A DNA stretch of 64,000 bases from Enterococcus gallinarum NBRC 100675 (GCF_001544275.1 NZ_BCQE01000013.1:57031-121030), one strand, 5' to 3'; shown: positions 37,287 to 46,270, counted from the stretch's first letter. Notes: a model not told the origin generated them from the letters alone. Numbers and translations: made by a program.

Positions 37287-37577
37287 TTAAACGAGTTCCC
37301 CTGGCCAAGCAGAAGTGCCGCCTAATACATTGACCGCCTTGAATCCCTGCTGGTCCATATAGTGACAGGCTTGCTCTGACCGAGCACCTGAGTGACAAAT
37401 CACGTAGTAGTCAAGGTCTTTCACCAAATTGGCGGTAGTGAAGTGAGACAACGGATTATTTTGCGCATTTGGTACATGGCCGTTGATAAATTCATCGACT
37501 TCTCTGACATCAATCAGGTGTAGCTTCTGTTTTTTGCTTGCTTGATAAAATTCAGGCATTGTGATCGAGCGATACAT
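37287..37577 (-). CDS. Single-domain rhodanese
   Basis: 96 residues from ATG 37577, which has GGAGGAAA upstream on the minus strand; an earlier codon at 37616 lies deep in the previous gene. Rhodanese fold with active Cys in VICHSGARSEQA. It moves sulfane sulfur between carriers. It overlaps the end of the CoA-disulfide reductase gene by 26 bases and is the last gene of the CstR-controlled operon. Confidence 0.85.
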   Translation of the reverse strand: MYRSITMPEFYQASKKQKLHLIDVREVDEFINGHVPNAQNNPLSHFTTANLVKDLDYYVICHSGARSEQACHYMDQQGFKAVNVLGGTSAWPGELV

Positions 37578-39216
37578 GAATGATTTCCTCCGGTCTGACG
37601 GTTTGATAAAGCGCAAAAGCCCCGTCTAGATTTTTTGCCTTGTAGCCAGATTGTTTGAGAATCCGTTCGGCTAAATAGCTTCGCAGTCCGCTATGACAGC
37701 TGACGATATAAGAAGCAGTCGGATCAAGTTCAGTCAGTCGGTCTCGTAATTCATTCAGCGGAATATGCAGGGCGTTTTTGAAGCGGCCAGTCATTTCCGT
37801 TGTATTGCGGACATCTAGTAATTGTTTGCCGGCAGCTAATTCTGCAGAAAGTTCATGCCACTGGATTGATTCACTGATCCCTTCGATTAGATTCAATGCC
37901 GCATAGCCGATCAGGTTCACTGGATCTTTGGCGGAACCAAAAGGCGGTGCATAACTCAGTTCCAGTTCTGTTAAATCTGCCACCGTCAATCCACTTTTGA
38001 TGGCTGTGGCTAATACATCCATTCGTTTATCGACGCCACTCTCTCCAACGGCCTGAGCACCATAGAGAGTACCTGTCTCTTTATTAAAGATCAATTTCAA
38101 TAGCAGATCTTTAGCATTAGGGTAATAGCCAGCATGATCTTTTCCGCTGACATGAATCACAGCTGGCTGCAAACCCGCAGATACTGCTGCTTTCTCGCTT
38201 AATCCGGTCATGGCTGCTGTAAGCCCAAAGACTCGCAGGATAGCTGTTCCAATATTGCCACGGTTTTTCCTTGGCAGACCAGCGATCACGTCTGCGACTT
38301 GCCGGCCTTGACGGTTAGCTGGTGAGGCTAAAGAAATCAACGCATCTTCTCCAGTTAATTGTTGTTTCGTGACAATCGCATCTCCGACAGCGTAAATGTC
38401 TTTTTGCGACGTTTGGTAGTTTTCGTCTACCAGGATTCCTCCTCGAATACCAGTAGTGATCCCAGCTTCCGCTGCTAATCTTGATTCTGGTTGGACCCCG
38501 ATAGACAATAATGTCAGGTCTGAGTCCAGTACAGTGTCATCTTCTAACCGAATTTTTTTCCCTTCTTCTTCAAAAGAAACTGCGGATTGGCCCGTAATGA
38601 CCTTGATTCCCTTCGCTATCAATTCATTTTTGACATAGGCAGCCATTTCTTCATCCATCGAAGGTAAAACCTGCGGTGCTTTCTCAACGACGGTGACCTC
38701 TAAGCCACGGTTTTTCAGACTTTCTGCCATTTCCAATCCAATAAAGCCGGCACCGACGACGACGGCTTGGCGGGTATGTTGATCGATTTTCTGCAAAATA
38801 GCATCCATATCCGGCACGTTTCGTAACTGACGGCAGTTTGTGGCACGGTCTAATCCTGGGATTTTTGGTATGATTGCTTTTGCTCCCGGTGCTAGAATCA
38901 ACTTGTCATATGATTCTTCATAAGTCTCAGAATCTCGATGGATAGTCACAGTCTTTTGTTCTGGGTGAATAGCCAGTACTTCTTGATTTGGACGAACATC
39001 CAAACCAAAACGTGCCTTTAAGGACTCTGGTGTTTGCAGTAGTAATTGATCGCGAGTAGTAATTTCACCTGCGATAAAGTAAGGAAGGCCGCAGTTCGCA
39101 AAGGACACATAAGGACCTTTCTCTAAAACAATGATTTCAGCATCTTCCATTAAACGGCGTAATCGAGTTGCAGCAGACATGCCTCCGGCGACCCCACCGA
39201 CAATCAGTATTTTCAT
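37552..39216 (-). CDS. CoA-disulfide/persulfide reductase with C-terminal rhodanese domain
   Basis: 554 residues: FAD domain (GGVAGGMSAATRLRR), catalytic Cys42 (SFANCGLPY), NAD(P)H domain (VVGAGFIGLEMAESL), dimer domain (about 330-450), and a rhodanese domain (about 460-550) with active Cys in IVSCHSGLRSY. CoADR-RHD fusions reduce CoA persulfide or disulfide and handle sulfane sulfur in the cytoplasm. AGGAGGAAAA precedes ATG 39216 and it follows the first rhodanese by one base. Confidence 0.92.
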   Translation of the reverse strand: MKILIVGGVAGGMSAATRLRRLMEDAEIIVLEKGPYVSFANCGLPYFIAGEITTRDQLLLQTPESLKARFGLDVRPNQEVLAIHPEQKTVTIHRDSETYEESYDKLILAPGAKAIIPKIPGLDRATNCRQLRNVPDMDAILQKIDQHTRQAVVVGAGFIGLEMAESLKNRGLEVTVVEKAPQVLPSMDEEMAAYVKNELIAKGIKVITGQSAVSFEEEGKKIRLEDDTVLDSDLTLLSIGVQPESRLAAEAGITTGIRGGILVDENYQTSQKDIYAVGDAIVTKQQLTGEDALISLASPANRQGRQVADVIAGLPRKNRGNIGTAILRVFGLTAAMTGLSEKAAVSAGLQPAVIHVSGKDHAGYYPNAKDLLLKLIFNKETGTLYGAQAVGESGVDKRMDVLATAIKSGLTVADLTELELSYAPPFGSAKDPVNLIGYAALNLIEGISESIQWHELSAELAAGKQLLDVRNTTEMTGRFKNALHIPLNELRDRLTELDPTASYIVSCHSGLRSYLAERILKQSGYKAKNLDGAFALYQTVRPEEIIHVSLDHNA

Positions 39217-39217
39217 T

Positions 39218-39529
39218 TTATTTTCCTCCTTGAATTGGTCCTTGCCATTGATTCATGCCACCGCGAATCGTTGTAGCATCATAGCCCATTTTAATCAATA
39301 ATTTGGCTGCTTGCTTGCTGCGGACGCCTGATTGACAGATCACATATAACGGTTCTTTTTTTCCTGAATAGTGGGCAATTTTATTTAATGGGACATTGGT
39401 GGCATTTCGAATATGCCCGCCCCGGTATTCAGAGGGCGTTCGGACATCAATGACTTTCGTTTTTGCGGTTAGTGCTGCGAATAACTCACCAGTAGAGATG
39501 GAAGGGACAGAACGAAACAATGAAAACAT
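39218..39529 (-). CDS. Single-domain rhodanese, first gene of the cst-like operon
   Basis: 103 residues from ATG 39529 (AAGGAG at good spacing; ATG 39535 is too near the ribosome site). Active Cys in VICQSGVRSKQA. Sulfurtransferase likely passing persulfide sulfur to the CoA persulfide reductase encoded downstream. Transcribed from the promoter at 39562-39590. Confidence 0.87.
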   Translation of the reverse strand: MFSLFRSVPSISTGELFAALTAKTKVIDVRTPSEYRGGHIRNATNVPLNKIAHYSGKKEPLYVICQSGVRSKQAAKLLIKMGYDATTIRGGMNQWQGPIQGGK

Positions 39530-39544
39530 AGACATTCTCCTTTA

Positions 39545-39590
39545 TATACGGTATGGGGTATATTAAACCCCGTTTTTCTATATTTGTCAA
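39545..39590 (-). promoter_or_regulatory. Leftward promoter and CstR operator 1
   Basis: On the minus strand TTGACA (39590-39585), 17-base spacer, TTTAAT (39567-39562), followed directly by TATACCCCATACCGTATA (39562-39545), a CsoR/CstR-type inverted site. Near-consensus promoter, so strong when derepressed. Confidence 0.75.
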
Positions 39591-39630
39591 TGATTTAATT
39601 TGATTAACATGGCGGGTGAAAAAAGAATGT

Positions 39631-39659
39631 TTGACCGTTATACCGTTGTAGGGTATATT
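39631..39659 (+). promoter_or_regulatory. Rightward promoter and CstR operator 2
   Basis: TTGACC (39631-39636), 17-base spacer, TATATT (39654-39659). The spacer is filled by TATACCGTTGTAGGGTATA (39639-39657), matching operator 1, so CstR represses its own gene. Confidence 0.75.
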
Positions 39660-39681
39660 TTAATGGAAAAGGAGTGAGACG

Positions 39682-39951
39682 ATGGATAAGACAAGAAGTG
39701 AACAAAAAAATGTGCTGAATCGTTTGAAACGTGCCGAAGGGCAGATTCGTGGGGTTCAAAAAATGATCGAAGAAGAGAAGGAATGTATCGATATCATCAC
39801 TCAGTTAAGTGCGGTACGTTCAAGTATCGATCGTGTGATGGGCATGATTGTTGCAGAGAACTTGAAAGATTGTTTTGAGAATCCAGAAAAAGATCCTCAA
39901 GAACAAGCACAGAAGCTGGAACAAGCGATTCAGATGATCATCAAGAAATAG
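39682..39951 (+). CDS. cstR: CstR-type persulfide-sensing repressor
   Basis: 89 residues, CsoR/DUF156 four-helix family. Cys35 (KECIDIITQL) and Cys64 (LKDCFE) are 29 residues apart as in CstR; the His of copper-sensing CsoR (H-x3-C) is Asn60 here, arguing against a copper sensor. It should release the two operators when persulfides crosslink the cysteines. Divergent from the rhodanese / CoA persulfide reductase operon. Confidence 0.9.
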   Translation: MDKTRSEQKNVLNRLKRAEGQIRGVQKMIEEEKECIDIITQLSAVRSSIDRVMGMIVAENLKDCFENPEKDPQEQAQKLEQAIQMIIKK

Positions 39952-40122
39952 TAGCTCTATTCTTTAGGAAGAGGCTGTTTTCATAGGGGACTGACTGTTG
40001 TAACCAGTAAGCTGAATCATTAAATCTGGAACGCTATCATGACGATCAAAGAAATGATTTGATCTGTGAAGAGTAGTGTTGAAAGGAAAATGCTGTTGTA
40101 TGCAAGAATTACCCTCAAAAAA

Positions 40123-40216
40123 TTAGGACATCAGCTGTAAGCAGTTCAATCTAAAGTCTCAGCTACGGTCGAAGCGCCGTAGCTAAGGTTAGCGAATGCT
40201 TGGACTGATGTCCTAA
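40123..40216 (-). terminator. Long imperfect-hairpin terminator after the YrdC-like gene
   Basis: TTAGGACATCAG (40123-40134) pairs with CTGATGTCCTAA (40205-40216); AAGCA/TGCTT and AGCTACGG/CCGTAGCT (40161-40168 with 40177-40184) extend the fold. On the minus strand the stem is followed by T6, so it ends the leftward gene at 40229. The remaining 39952-40122 bases show no gene. Confidence 0.65.
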
Positions 40217-40228
40217 TCTATGAATTGC

Positions 40229-41017
40229 TTAGTAGTATTCACCGTGGCGATAGTCCCAGGAATTGAAGTGATCGGACAAAAACAGTTGGATTTTATCTAC
40301 AGCTAAACCCTTCCGAATCAACACAGGCGCCGGGGTGATCGATCGCTGAGAGCCTTGATGAGGAATCAATTTGCCAGCAGAATCTACGAAAGAAACCATG
40401 ACTCCTTGTTCGTAGCGGGTCTCTGTCGTTTTATCTGGTTGGATCGAAGCGACATAGTCATTGCTTTCAATGATGAGGTCTGCTTCGTTAGCGATTTGTT
40501 CACCAATTCCTTCCACCAGACCACGATTGCCTTTACCAGAAGGATTTGCTGAGCTGGCAAACAATAGCTGTTGCTTTTCCTCCCAAAGAGCTTTAGCGAT
40601 TTGTTCTCCAGGAACGCCGAATTTGATGACGAAACAACTCGTTTCCCTGGTATCCATCATCAATTCTTGCGATCCGTCAGGAATATATGCTTTTCCAGAT
40701 TTTTTCCATGGTAGGATCGCGCCAAAAAGAACATCGTTGTCCCAACATTTTTGGTAAACTGCCGCAATTTCATCGTTCCATTCCGCTAATTCTTGTAATT
40801 GTTCCAATGAGCTGCATAATACAACTCCTGGCTTATTACGTTTGCGATTTTTGGCAGAAAACTTGCGTTCTAGTCCTTTCTTGTCGGAGACAGCAATAAT
40901 ATAGCCTACTTTAGTGGGGCAAACGATGACTTTGCCTTCTTGCTGGAGCAGTTGGATTGCTGCTTCGTTGGGTTCGCCAGACCAAGTGGTTTGTTTTTTT
41001 GTCTTCAAATGGTTCAT
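40229..41017 (-). CDS. Sua5/YciO/YrdC-family protein
   Basis: 262 residues. VICPTKVGYIIAVSDKKGL, KRNKPGVVLCSSLEQL and LLFASSANPSGKGNRG are the nucleotide and threonine-binding motifs of the family that includes L-threonylcarbamoyladenylate synthase. The divergence from typical TsaC (Lys/Val for the usual TDT motif) and monocistronic position suggest a paralogue rather than the housekeeping enzyme. GAGGAAGG precedes ATG 41017 closely. Confidence 0.75.
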   Translation of the reverse strand: MNHLKTKKQTTWSGEPNEAAIQLLQQEGKVIVCPTKVGYIIAVSDKKGLERKFSAKNRKRNKPGVVLCSSLEQLQELAEWNDEIAAVYQKCWDNDVLFGAILPWKKSGKAYIPDGSQELMMDTRETSCFVIKFGVPGEQIAKALWEEKQQLLFASSANPSGKGNRGLVEGIGEQIANEADLIIESNDYVASIQPDKTTETRYEQGVMVSFVDSAGKLIPHQGSQRSITPAPVLIRKGLAVDKIQLFLSDHFNSWDYRHGEYY

Positions 41018-41319
41018 CCTTCCTCATTTTGTTTATTTCGCCTAAAAATTCAGAAAATTCTGATTTAAAATCGTTAACCTTGATAATAAGGGAATCTCTA
41101 AAGAGAGTCAAGTGCCAAAAGGTGGAAATGCAGCAACAGTCTGGATGATCATTTTCAGAGAAGGCTGAAAAAAATGCTTCTCTTTTCCAACGATTCTGTG
41201 AGAAAATGAACGTCAGAACGCAAGTCAAAAGATTCCTGAACAAGCAAGCTTTGAGCAAATTTTTCTTACTTGTACTTGATCCTATAAGAAAAAAATTTTC
41301 AGTCTTCTGAACAGAAATT

Positions 41320-41348
41320 TTGTCTCAACAAAGAGATGAGGGTATAGT
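41320..41348 (+). promoter_or_regulatory. Promoter of the YitT gene
   Basis: TTGTCT (41320-41325), 17-base spacer, TATAGT (41343-41348), 66 bases before ATG 41414. The rest of the 41018-41319 gap contains nothing recognisable. Confidence 0.65.
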
Positions 41349-41413
41349 AAAAGCACAAGTTCTCGGAAAAAATGACAGCTTCTATTCGGATGATCAAAGA
41401 AAAGAGGAAGACA

Positions 41414-42250
41414 ATGAAGCAATTGATAACTTATAGTAAAATACTCTCTGCATTGGTGATTCTAGCGGTGAGTATCAACATGTTTTTAGGTCCTCATCAT
41501 ATTGCAGCTGGAGGGGTCAGTGGCATTGGAATTTTGATGGAATCTGCTTTGGGCTGGGACCGTGCGCTTGTGATCATGGTTCTGAACAGTGTGATGTTGG
41601 TTCTGGCCTATGTTTTCTTGGGGAAAGCGCCTTTCTTCAAGGTGCTGTTCGGCAGCATAGTTTTTCCGTTAGCAATTGCCGTAGTACCTGAATATATGTT
41701 GGCCAGTGATCGTCTGCTGTCTGTTATTTTTGGGAGTGCGATTTTTGCTGCTGGGGTTGCTATTTTATATAAAAATAATTCTTCTAGTGGCGGAACTACG
41801 ATTCCGCCGCTGATCTTCCAGAAATATTTCCATATCAATCCTTCCATCGGGCTTTTAGCCACAGATGCGGTTGTGGTAACAATGAGTTTACTGGTTTTTG
41901 GGTTTGAAGAATTTTTGTTTGCGATTCTTTCGATTGTGATTACTTCGATCGTGATGAATTATATCGAAACCGGGATGGACCGCAAGAAGTCTGTGATGAT
42001 CATGAGTGAGGAACATCTTGACGAGATTCAAGCGGCCATTGCAACGGCAATTTCTAGAGGGGCAACCTTGTTAGAAGCACAAGGTGTTCACCGAAGAAGT
42101 GAGAAACAAGTTTTATTGATCGTTGTCAATGATCAAGAATTTGCTCATATCAAACAATTGATTGAAAGCATTGATCCACAGGCATTTGTAATTGCCAGCA
42201 ATGTAGCTGAAGTTTTAGGACGAGGGTTTAGTTATCACCCGATTGAATGA
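41414..42250 (+). CDS. YitT-family membrane protein
   Basis: 278 residues. Five hydrophobic segments (MFLGPHHIAAGGVSGIGIL is the YitT signature; NNSSSGGTTIPPLIFQKYFH a conserved loop) and a C-terminal cytoplasmic DUF2179 domain (about 200-278). Transport-like integral membrane protein of unproven substrate. AGAGGAAG precedes ATG 41414. Monocistronic. The 42251-42515 gap downstream has no recognisable gene. Confidence 0.85.
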   Translation: MKQLITYSKILSALVILAVSINMFLGPHHIAAGGVSGIGILMESALGWDRALVIMVLNSVMLVLAYVFLGKAPFFKVLFGSIVFPLAIAVVPEYMLASDRLLSVIFGSAIFAAGVAILYKNNSSSGGTTIPPLIFQKYFHINPSIGLLATDAVVVTMSLLVFGFEEFLFAILSIVITSIVMNYIETGMDRKKSVMIMSEEHLDEIQAAIATAISRGATLLEAQGVHRRSEKQVLLIVVNDQEFAHIKQLIESIDPQAFVIASNVAEVLGRGFSYHPIE

Positions 42251-42515
42251 GGCCTGTCCGCATCCGTTTGGAGCGCTGTACGATGTTGTAGGCTGGTTCT
42301 ACTCTTTCATTTTTAACTGGCTTTTTAGTTACAAAGGCGTTAAACTGCTAATGGATCATTTGATTAAGAGTTTTTTTAAGAGACTCTGAAACGAAGTCTG
42401 CTGTTAACTTGTTTTGTCACTGCTGATTAAAATCACGTTTTAGAAGCAGCTTTGGTAAAATGATCTGGAAATTATGCCTGAGAGATTTTTCGACGGCTTA
42501 GTAAGGATAGAAATA

Positions 42516-43208
42516 ATGAAAGAAAGATACCCTAAAAGAACTATTGGCATGTTTGTGATTGCTGTGCTGTTATTCATCGTTAGTGCCAGCCTATCACGTA
42601 CCGTAGCCGCCGGTCAGACGAACCAGTCTACAGAACAGACCACCAAACAGACCACCAAACAGACCATTCATAAAGAAGCAACGATCCCTACGAAAAAAAA
42701 TGCAACTACTAAAAAGGAGGGATCAGGAACGTCTAAATCCTCAGAGAATTCTTCTTCGACAGAAGTAGCTGTCGCAGATTGGCGTCATCCATCTGAGAAG
42801 AAAGCCTATCCTGTTTTACAAGAAGGTGATTGGGTCGATGTCTCATTGGCAAACCAGCGGGTGAAGATCATGCGGAAGAATCGAGTGCTTTATACGATGA
42901 TTTGCTCTACCGGATCAGGAGGAGACCGAAGAACGCCTACAGGAACTTATTCCATTCAAGCTGAAAGAGGAGAAACTTTTTTTAATGAATCTTCTGGCGA
43001 GGGAGCGAACTATTGGGTGTCTTGGAAAGATCATGGCGTCTACTTGTTTCATTCGGTGCCGATTGACGCTTCGGGAAATTATATTGAAGAAGAAGCAGAA
43101 GAACTAGGACAAAAAGCCAATTCTCATGGGTGTATCCGTTTGACTGTTGCAGATGCAAAATGGTTTTATGAACATGCCCTTTATGGCATGCAAGTTGTTG
43201 TGCATTGA
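42516..43208 (+). CDS. L,D-transpeptidase (YkuD)
   Basis: 230 residues from ATG 42516 (AAGGAT at good spacing; an ATG at 42474 is in frame). A signal/anchor helix (about 8-30) is followed by a Thr/Gln/Lys-rich linker containing KQTTKQT repeats coded by 12-base DNA repeats, then a YkuD domain (about 108-230) with VSLANQRVKIM and the catalytic Cys206 in SHGCIRL. It would form 3-3 crosslinks or attach proteins to peptidoglycan outside the membrane, a step that bypasses beta-lactam-sensitive enzymes. Confidence 0.88.
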   Translation: MKERYPKRTIGMFVIAVLLFIVSASLSRTVAAGQTNQSTEQTTKQTTKQTIHKEATIPTKKNATTKKEGSGTSKSSENSSSTEVAVADWRHPSEKKAYPVLQEGDWVDVSLANQRVKIMRKNRVLYTMICSTGSGGDRRTPTGTYSIQAERGETFFNESSGEGANYWVSWKDHGVYLFHSVPIDASGNYIEEEAEELGQKANSHGCIRLTVADAKWFYEHALYGMQVVVH

Positions 43209-43255
43209 GCGAACAAGCAAATTCGCTAACGATTGAAAGGAGCTGCTTGATAGGT

Positions 43256-43555
43256 ATGAATCCATTTTATGAAGAGGTGTATCGTTTCGTAAAGAAGATT
43301 CCGTATGGCAAAGTGGCTTCTTACAGCCAAATAGCTTGGGCTTTAGGTCGCCTGAATGGTGCACGAGCTGTAGGACGCGCCATGAAATATTGTCCAGAGT
43401 CATTACCAGCCCATCGGGTAGTACGAGCAGACGGCGAGATCGTGGGCTTTACCGCCGTAGAACGAAAGCAGCGGCTGCTAGCAGAAGGGATCGTCTTTAA
43501 AACAAACGGAAAAATCGATATGAAACAATGCAGCTGGCATGGAGAAAAGGAGTAA
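43256..43555 (+). CDS. Alkyltransferase-like (ATL) DNA-binding protein
   Basis: 99 residues, only the C-terminal DNA-binding domain of the MGMT family. The PCHRV active-site Cys of alkyltransferases is Ala52 (LPAHRVVRADG), which defines ATL proteins that bind O6-alkylguanine and recruit nucleotide excision repair without transferring the alkyl group. A TTG at 43247 is nearer to AAAGGAG and could be the true start; ATG 43256 is chosen on family N terminus. Lies 47 bases after the L,D-transpeptidase. Confidence 0.82.
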   Translation: MNPFYEEVYRFVKKIPYGKVASYSQIAWALGRLNGARAVGRAMKYCPESLPAHRVVRADGEIVGFTAVERKQRLLAEGIVFKTNGKIDMKQCSWHGEKE

Positions 43556-43683
43556 TCCTGAAAATGCCGCTGCATTTTTTTTGTGAAAATAGCTTCAAAT
43601 TGATTGTTTTGTATATCTGGATCGGCCCTTTATAATAAAGGAGCAATGACATGTCGCTCGGGTTTGTCAAAGGAGGAAACAGC

Positions 43684-44085
43684 ATGGGAAAGATGGTTTT
43701 TATCAATTTGCCTGTTCAAGATATCAAGCGAGCTACTAGTTTTTATGAAGCGTTGGGCTTTAGCAAGAATGAAGAATTTTCGAATGAAACGTCAAGTGGA
43801 ATGATGTGGAATGAGACGATTTGGGTAATGCTGTCAGAATATGCGTTTTATGAACAGTTTTTAAATGGTAGAAAGATTGCGGATACGCAAAAGACTAATG
43901 CTGCCTTGATCGCATTTAGCTTTGATACACCTGAAGGAGCTCGAGACTTTGCTAAAGCGGCTGAAGCCAATGGGGGACAATCATTTCAAGTAGAGATGGG
44001 GATTCCAGAGGAAGAAATGCTTGGTTTTGAAGTGCTTGATCCGGACGGAAATCAATTAGAATCTGTCTGGATGAAAGGGTACTAA
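43684..44085 (+). CDS. VOC/glyoxalase-fold protein
   Basis: 133 residues from ATG 43684 (AAAGGAGGAA at good spacing). One VOC module repeat pair: MVFINLPVQDIKRATSFYEALGFS and the closing FEVLDPDGNQLESVWM. Metal ligands of true glyoxalase I are not all evident, so the activity is unknown; relatives include bleomycin-binding and PhnB-like proteins. Confidence 0.8.
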   Translation: MGKMVFINLPVQDIKRATSFYEALGFSKNEEFSNETSSGMMWNETIWVMLSEYAFYEQFLNGRKIADTQKTNAALIAFSFDTPEGARDFAKAAEANGGQSFQVEMGIPEEEMLGFEVLDPDGNQLESVWMKGY

Positions 44086-44194
44086 AAAGCAAGATTCGTG
44101 GGTATTCAAAAAAATGGACTTGCCTGATAACTTTTGAACTTGTTGTTAGCGGTTTTCTTCTAAGGAAGTCAAACTAAAAGAATAGGATCACAAG

Positions 44195-44222
44195 GAAACT
44201 GGCGCAAGCTAGTTTCTTTTTC
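44195..44222 (+). terminator. Terminator after the VOC gene
   Basis: GAAACTGGC (44195-44203) pairs with GCTAGTTTC (44208-44216, one G-U) around GCAA, followed by a T-rich run. The remaining 44223-44401 bases show only a TAGGCCTA palindrome and no gene. Confidence 0.7.
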
Positions 44223-44401
44223 TTTCGAATCGATTCAACTAAAATGTAGGTATACTCGCTTAGGCCTAGTCCTACAAGAGGTCAAATATAGCCCTTTTTT
44301 GAATAAGTGTTTTTGTGAACGCTACCAGGGTTGATGCTTCTTTTTAGTAATAAGCGATGTATGGATGGAGAAGAGAGTTACAGTCAAAAGGAGGATGTGG
44401 G

Positions 44402-44911
44402 ATGAAAAAAAGAATCACCAGAGAAGAAGTCAGTGAACAGCTGGTTTCAGACTTGTTTTTTGAAAAAGGACATTTAAAGTTAACGTTGTGGCAATCATTT
44501 TTGACACTGCTTGCGTGGATTGCCGTGATCGTACCATTCGTTTGGGTCGCTTTCCCGGTTTTCTTTCCGCAAACAGCCGCTCAAATACGATTTAGGATCT
44601 ATGTGGAGGAAGCCACTATTTTTAGATTGTTAGCATTATTTTTAGGAATTTCCTTCGTTCTTTTAGTTATTCTTTTTGTTCTGTTGACCGTGAGGAACAA
44701 TCGGCGTTTTCGCCATACATTGCGGAAAGAAGTCTTGCATGATGAAAGAAAACTTGAACAGCGCAAAGAAGTGTTGGAAGAATTTTTTGATGACCGTTTT
44801 GGCCCTGAAGAGATGCGGCATTCTGTTTGTTATTATGAAGTGAAACCGGAACAAAATCTAACGGAAACAGAAATAGTAAAGTTGTATAAAGATAAGGGGG
44901 TTTCTCTATGA
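44402..44911 (+). CDS. PgaD-like membrane partner of the glycosyltransferase
   Basis: 169 residues from ATG 44402 (GGAGGATGTGGG upstream). Two strong membrane helices (about 30-52 and 77-102) followed by a charged cytoplasmic region. Size, topology and a four-base ATGA overlap with a PgaC/IcaA-type synthase resemble PgaD/IcaD, which assist poly-N-acetylglucosamine polymerisation. Sequence identity to PgaD is not obvious, so the role rests on context. Confidence 0.65.
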   Translation: MKKRITREEVSEQLVSDLFFEKGHLKLTLWQSFLTLLAWIAVIVPFVWVAFPVFFPQTAAQIRFRIYVEEATIFRLLALFLGISFVLLVILFVLLTVRNNRRFRHTLRKEVLHDERKLEQRKEVLEEFFDDRFGPEEMRHSVCYYEVKPEQNLTETEIVKLYKDKGVSL

Positions 44912-46218
44912 TTGAACAAATCGATACGGGATACCCGATAGTAGATTTCTTCCTTTTTCTATTGGTGGCCATTTTATTTACTTATCCAATCTTAGGCGGC
45001 TTTGCTTGGTTCATTGGCGTCCTTTGTCATACGTATTTGTTTAAGCATCAACAGATTGAATGGATCTCCATTCCCGAAGAAGTAGAGCCAATGATCACGA
45101 TCATGGTCCCTGCTCATAATGAAGAAGTAGTCATTGAAGATACCATTCATTACTTAATGAATAAACTGAATTATACCCGTTACGAAGTGTTAGTGACAGA
45201 TGATGGCTCAACGGATCAGACTCCAGAAATCCTTAAGCGGTTGCAGCAAACCTACCCCAATCTACGAGTGGTACGCATCCAAAAAAACCAAGGAAAAGCC
45301 CATGCCTTTAATATCGGGATCGGTTTTGCTAATGGAGAACTGATTTTGAGTAACGATGCAGATACTGTACCGGAACCTGATGCACTCTGGAAATATGTGA
45401 ATTATTTTATTCGCCAAGATGCGGTAAATATTTCAGCGATCACTGCAAACATGGACGTTCAGAATCGGACGACGATTGTCAGCAAGTCACAAACTGTTGA
45501 ATTTTCAAGTATCGTAGGTATTATCAAGCGGACTCAACAAGGCGTGCTAGGTGTTATCTATGCATACAGCGGTGCCAACACGATGTATCGAAAAAATGCT
45601 TTGATCGATGTGGGACTCTTCCGCCAAAATCGTGCCACCGAGGATATCAGTATTGCCTGGGATCACCAATTCCAAGGCTGGTTGTCCTTGTTTGCTCCGC
45701 GGATCATGTTTTTCATGGAAGTTCCTGAGACCATGAAGATGCTTTATCGCCAACGGAAACGTTGGGCAAAAGGCGGTACAGAGGTCTGGTTGACAAATTT
45801 CAAAAAAGTATTCACTCATCCATTTCAAAATATTGGTCGGTCCGTCATGTTTGTGGATCAAACATTGAGTATTATTTGGTCGATCTTCTTTTGGATCTCT
45901 TCAGCACTGTTCATCTTTTCTTTTCTTCGTTTTGCATTCGAAGGAAACATTGAACGAATGTATCATATGGTGACAATGGCCTTCTTATTCGTTTGTTTTG
46001 AAATGGTTGCTGGGATCATGCAGTTGTTGACTAGTTTATTGGTGGACGATGCTGGCAGAAAAATCAAGTATTTCATTTTTGCACCATTTTATATGCTGAT
46101 TTATTGGATGGTCAATGCTTTAACGATCGTAACGACCTTCATACCAGCGGTCAAAACAATTCTGGGACACGGCAGCGGTGTTTGGGTCAGTCCTGAAAGA
46201 CAAGGCAAAAAGAATTAG
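44908..46218 (+). CDS. Processive family 2 glycosyltransferase, PgaC/IcaA-like
   Basis: 436 residues: two N-terminal helices, GT-A domain with TIMVPAHNEE, VTDDGSTDQT, SNDADTVPEPD, RATEDISIAW and RQRKRWAKGG (QxxRW-type), then three C-terminal helices. The D, DxD, TED, QxxRW set defines processive beta-glycan synthases; the layout matches poly-beta-1,6-GlcNAc synthase. Polymer made is inferred. No deacetylase (PgaB/IcaB) gene follows; a terminator does. Confidence 0.85.
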   Translation: MIEQIDTGYPIVDFFLFLLVAILFTYPILGGFAWFIGVLCHTYLFKHQQIEWISIPEEVEPMITIMVPAHNEEVVIEDTIHYLMNKLNYTRYEVLVTDDGSTDQTPEILKRLQQTYPNLRVVRIQKNQGKAHAFNIGIGFANGELILSNDADTVPEPDALWKYVNYFIRQDAVNISAITANMDVQNRTTIVSKSQTVEFSSIVGIIKRTQQGVLGVIYAYSGANTMYRKNALIDVGLFRQNRATEDISIAWDHQFQGWLSLFAPRIMFFMEVPETMKMLYRQRKRWAKGGTEVWLTNFKKVFTHPFQNIGRSVMFVDQTLSIIWSIFFWISSALFIFSFLRFAFEGNIERMYHMVTMAFLFVCFEMVAGIMQLLTSLLVDDAGRKIKYFIFAPFYMLIYWMVNALTIVTTFIPAVKTILGHGSGVWVSPERQGKKN

Positions 46219-46221
46219 AAA

Positions 46222-46270
46222 AAGGCTGTGCCAAGAACCCTCTTAGTTCTCGGCACAGCCTTCCTCTTTT
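46222..46270. terminator. Bidirectional terminator
   Basis: AAGGCTGTGCC (46222-46232) pairs with GGCACAGCCTT (46252-46262), with AGAAC/GTTCT inside, between convergent glycosyltransferase and ABC-2 genes. Confidence 0.85.

Noticed and set aside
39682..39951. Copper-sensing CsoR
   Set aside because: The copper-ligand His is replaced by Asn60 and the neighbours are sulfurtransferases, not copper pumps.
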